This document shows, in pieces, positions 12,569 through 14,194 of a DNA stretch of 14,194 nucleotides. The position numbers and the translations under genes are program-made. Origin of the DNA: Thermodesulfovibrionales bacterium (GTDB lineage Bacteria; Nitrospirota; Thermodesulfovibrionia; Thermodesulfovibrionales; UBA1546); assembly GCA_919901705.1 (NCBI GenBank), contig CAKKPR010000303.1:1-14194 (forward strand). The letters run 5' to 3'. The notes beneath the pieces were generated by a model. That model did not search any database, was not told the DNA's origin, and saw only the letters and a program-made list of their open reading frames with translations. Position 1 is the stretch's first letter. The number at the start of each line of letters is the position of its first letter.

Positions 12569-14106
12569 TGGAACAGGTGATAATGAATAAATTAGGGTTT
12601 CCGATACTCAGCACACTCATTTTTCTGCCGGTAGCAGGAGCAGCGCTGCTTCTTCTCATACCGAGGGCAAAGGAATCGCTCGCAAAGTGGGTAGGCCTTT
12701 TAGTAAGCATTGCAGCCTTTATACTGTCAATCCCCTTGTTCACAAATTTTGATAAATCTACACATCTCATGCAGTTTGCGGAGAGGCATGAATGGATTCC
12801 GGCATGGAACATAACCTATTATCTCGGGCTTGACGGCATAAGCGTGCTTTTTGTGCTGCTTTCCACATTGATAACAATACTCTGCGTTCTCATATCCTGG
12901 AATGCGATAAAGACAAAGGTAAAGGAGTTTTATATATCCATACTGATAATGGAAGGCGCAATGATAGGGGTGTTTTGCTCCCTGGACTTTATGCTCTTCT
13001 ATCTTTTCTGGGAGGCCATGCTGATACCCATGTATCTGCTTATCGGGGTCTGGGGCGGGCCAAACAGGATTTATGCAGCAGTGAAGTTCTTTCTCTATAC
13101 TTTGGTAGGAAGCGTACTCATGCTCGTTGGAATAATCGTGCTCTATTTTTATGCGGGAAGGACCTTCGATATACTCGAACTCATGACAAAGACATATCCG
13201 TACAATATGCAGTTCTGGCTCTTCTGGGCCTTCTTTGCGGCATTTGCAGTTAAGGTCCCGATGTTCCCGGTCCATACATGGCTGCCTGACGCCCATACAG
13301 AGGCTCCTACAGCCGGCAGCGTTATACTTGCCGCAGTGCTTATCAAGATGGGCGCTTATGGCTTTCTGAGGTTCTCTCTGCCATTATTGCCTGAGGCTTC
13401 AAGGGCCATGACACCTGTGATGCTCACCCTGTCAGTGATAGCTATTATATACGGCGCTGTAATCTGCCTTGCACAGACAGATTTAAAAAGACTTATCGCA
13501 TACAGCTCCGTCAGCCACATGGGGTTTGTGACACTGGGAATCTTTGCGCTTAACTTACAGGGGATGGAAGGCGGAATACTCCAGATGATAAATCACGGCG
13601 TTGTTACAGGCGCGCTGTTTTTGAGCATTGGAGCTATTTATGACAGGACTCATACAAGACAGATTGCCGATTACGGCGGTGTTGCATCTGTGATGCCGGT
13701 TTATGCAACGGCCTTTATGATATTCACGCTGGCGTCAATAGGGCTGCCTGCAACAAACGGATTTATAGGCGAGTTCCTCATAATCCTTGGCGGATTTACA
13801 GCAAACCAGTGGGCCGGTGTGCTTGCAGCCACCGGAATTATAATAGGCGCCGGCTACATGCTCTGGTTATATCAGAGGGTATTTTTCATGGAGGTAAATC
13901 CAAAGGTGGCAGGGCTTAATGATATTGACGCAAGGGAGATAATAACACTGCTGCCTATGGTTTTGCTGATATTCTGGATAGGTATTTATCCCAATACATT
14001 TCTTGGATTCATGCATGAGTCAGTCAATCACCTGCTGGAGCGCGTTAATTCAGGCAGTGCGCATGAAATGAATATAGCAAAAAATATTATGGAGATACTT
14101 AAATGA
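12565..14106 (+). CDS. nuoM: NADH-quinone oxidoreductase subunit M (antiporter-like)
   Basis: NuoM is the middle antiporter-like proton-pumping subunit. The 513-residue product has about 14 membrane helices. Key residues are in place: Glu150 in YLFWEAMLIPMYLLIG, Lys230 in FAVKVPMFPVHTWLPDAH followed by TEAPTAGSVILAAVLIKMG, and the later LAQTDLKRLIAYSSVSHMGF. Three in-frame ATGs are possible starts: 12565, 12568 and 12583. GAGG at 12554-12557 is well placed for the first two, and AGGTGA lies just before the third. The stop overlaps the nuoN start. Confidence 0.97.
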   Translation: MMEQVIMNKLGFPILSTLIFLPVAGAALLLLIPRAKESLAKWVGLLVSIAAFILSIPLFTNFDKSTHLMQFAERHEWIPAWNITYYLGLDGISVLFVLLSTLITILCVLISWNAIKTKVKEFYISILIMEGAMIGVFCSLDFMLFYLFWEAMLIPMYLLIGVWGGPNRIYAAVKFFLYTLVGSVLMLVGIIVLYFYAGRTFDILELMTKTYPYNMQFWLFWAFFAAFAVKVPMFPVHTWLPDAHTEAPTAGSVILAAVLIKMGAYGFLRFSLPLLPEASRAMTPVMLTLSVIAIIYGAVICLAQTDLKRLIAYSSVSHMGFVTLGIFALNLQGMEGGILQMINHGVVTGALFLSIGAIYDRTHTRQIADYGGVASVMPVYATAFMIFTLASIGLPATNGFIGEFLIILGGFTANQWAGVLAATGIIIGAGYMLWLYQRVFFMEVNPKVAGLNDIDAREIITLLPMVLLIFWIGIYPNTFLGFMHESVNHLLERVNSGSAHEMNIAKNIMEILK

Positions 14107-14194
14107 TGAACCTTGTAATGCCTGACCTCGGACCTGTGTTGCCGGAGATAGTGATGACTGTTTTAGCTCTTGCTATCCTTCTGGCAGACCTTGT
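14103..14194 (+). CDS. nuoN: NADH-quinone oxidoreductase subunit N, N-terminal fragment (cut by window end)
   Basis: An ATG at 14103 overlaps the nuoM stop (AAATGATG) and opens a frame that runs off the window, giving 30 codons: MMNLVMPDLGPVLPEIVMTV followed by a hydrophobic helix (LALAILLADL). Start patterns such as 'DLxxllPEixLxxxxlxlLl' are typical of NuoN, the third antiporter-like subunit, and nuoN is the expected last gene after nuoM. ATG 14106 is an equally possible start. The key Glu and Lys residues lie beyond the window. Confidence 0.88.
   Translation, partial: MMNLVMPDLGPVLPEIVMTVLALAILLADL

Overview
The window holds a nearly complete bacterial respiratory complex I (NADH:quinone oxidoreductase) operon, nuoA-B-C-D-E-F-G-H-I-J-K-L-M and the first 30 codons of nuoN, all on the + strand and in canonical order. 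nuoC and nuoD are separate genes, and the full NADH-input module (nuoE, nuoF, nuoG) is present. NuoG is a long, formate-dehydrogenase-like form carrying the extra N7 cluster motif. No marker gene fixes the taxon. The gene order, codon use, many TGA stops and abundant small palindromic intergenic repeats suggest a Nitrospirota- or Desulfobacterota-like anaerobe, possibly a metagenome-derived contig. That assignment is a low-confidence inference.

Layout: bases 1-66 look like the last 21 codons of an unrelated upstream gene, possibly a DegT/DnrJ-type aminotransferase. Bases 67-336 hold no convincing gene, only a GC-rich structured repeat. A good sigma70-type promoter (337-366) lies so close to the nuoA ATG (377) that the transcript would be nearly leaderless. 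The operon then runs to the end of the window. A/B, D/E, G/H and M/N overlap, and H and I are one base apart. Every longer junction (B/C, C/D, E/F, F/G, I/J, J/K, K/L, L/M) is filled by a repeat or inverted-repeat element of one of several families.

Most notable observation: nuoB has an in-frame TGA (892-894) exactly at the first of the two adjacent cysteines that bind the N2 [4Fe-4S] cluster, the cluster that hands electrons to quinone. The rest of the gene is intact: it has a strong ribosome binding site at 725-731, an unbroken downstream frame, and the other three N2 cysteines. A perfect 6-bp hairpin with a CGGGA loop starts 16 nt after the TGA, placed and shaped like a bacterial SECIS element. 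The simplest non-error reading is a selenocysteine-containing NuoB with Sec as a ligand of N2. TGA ends eight of the thirteen complete genes here, so it is not a general sense codon in this organism. A base-calling error or recent nonsense mutation cannot be excluded from this sequence alone.

How the genes work together: NuoE, NuoF and NuoG take electrons from NADH through FMN and a chain of Fe-S clusters. NuoI, NuoB, NuoC and NuoD pass them to N2 and the quinone site. NuoA, H, J, K, L, M and N form the membrane arm that pumps ions. The key Glu and Lys residues of NuoK, NuoL and NuoM are all present.
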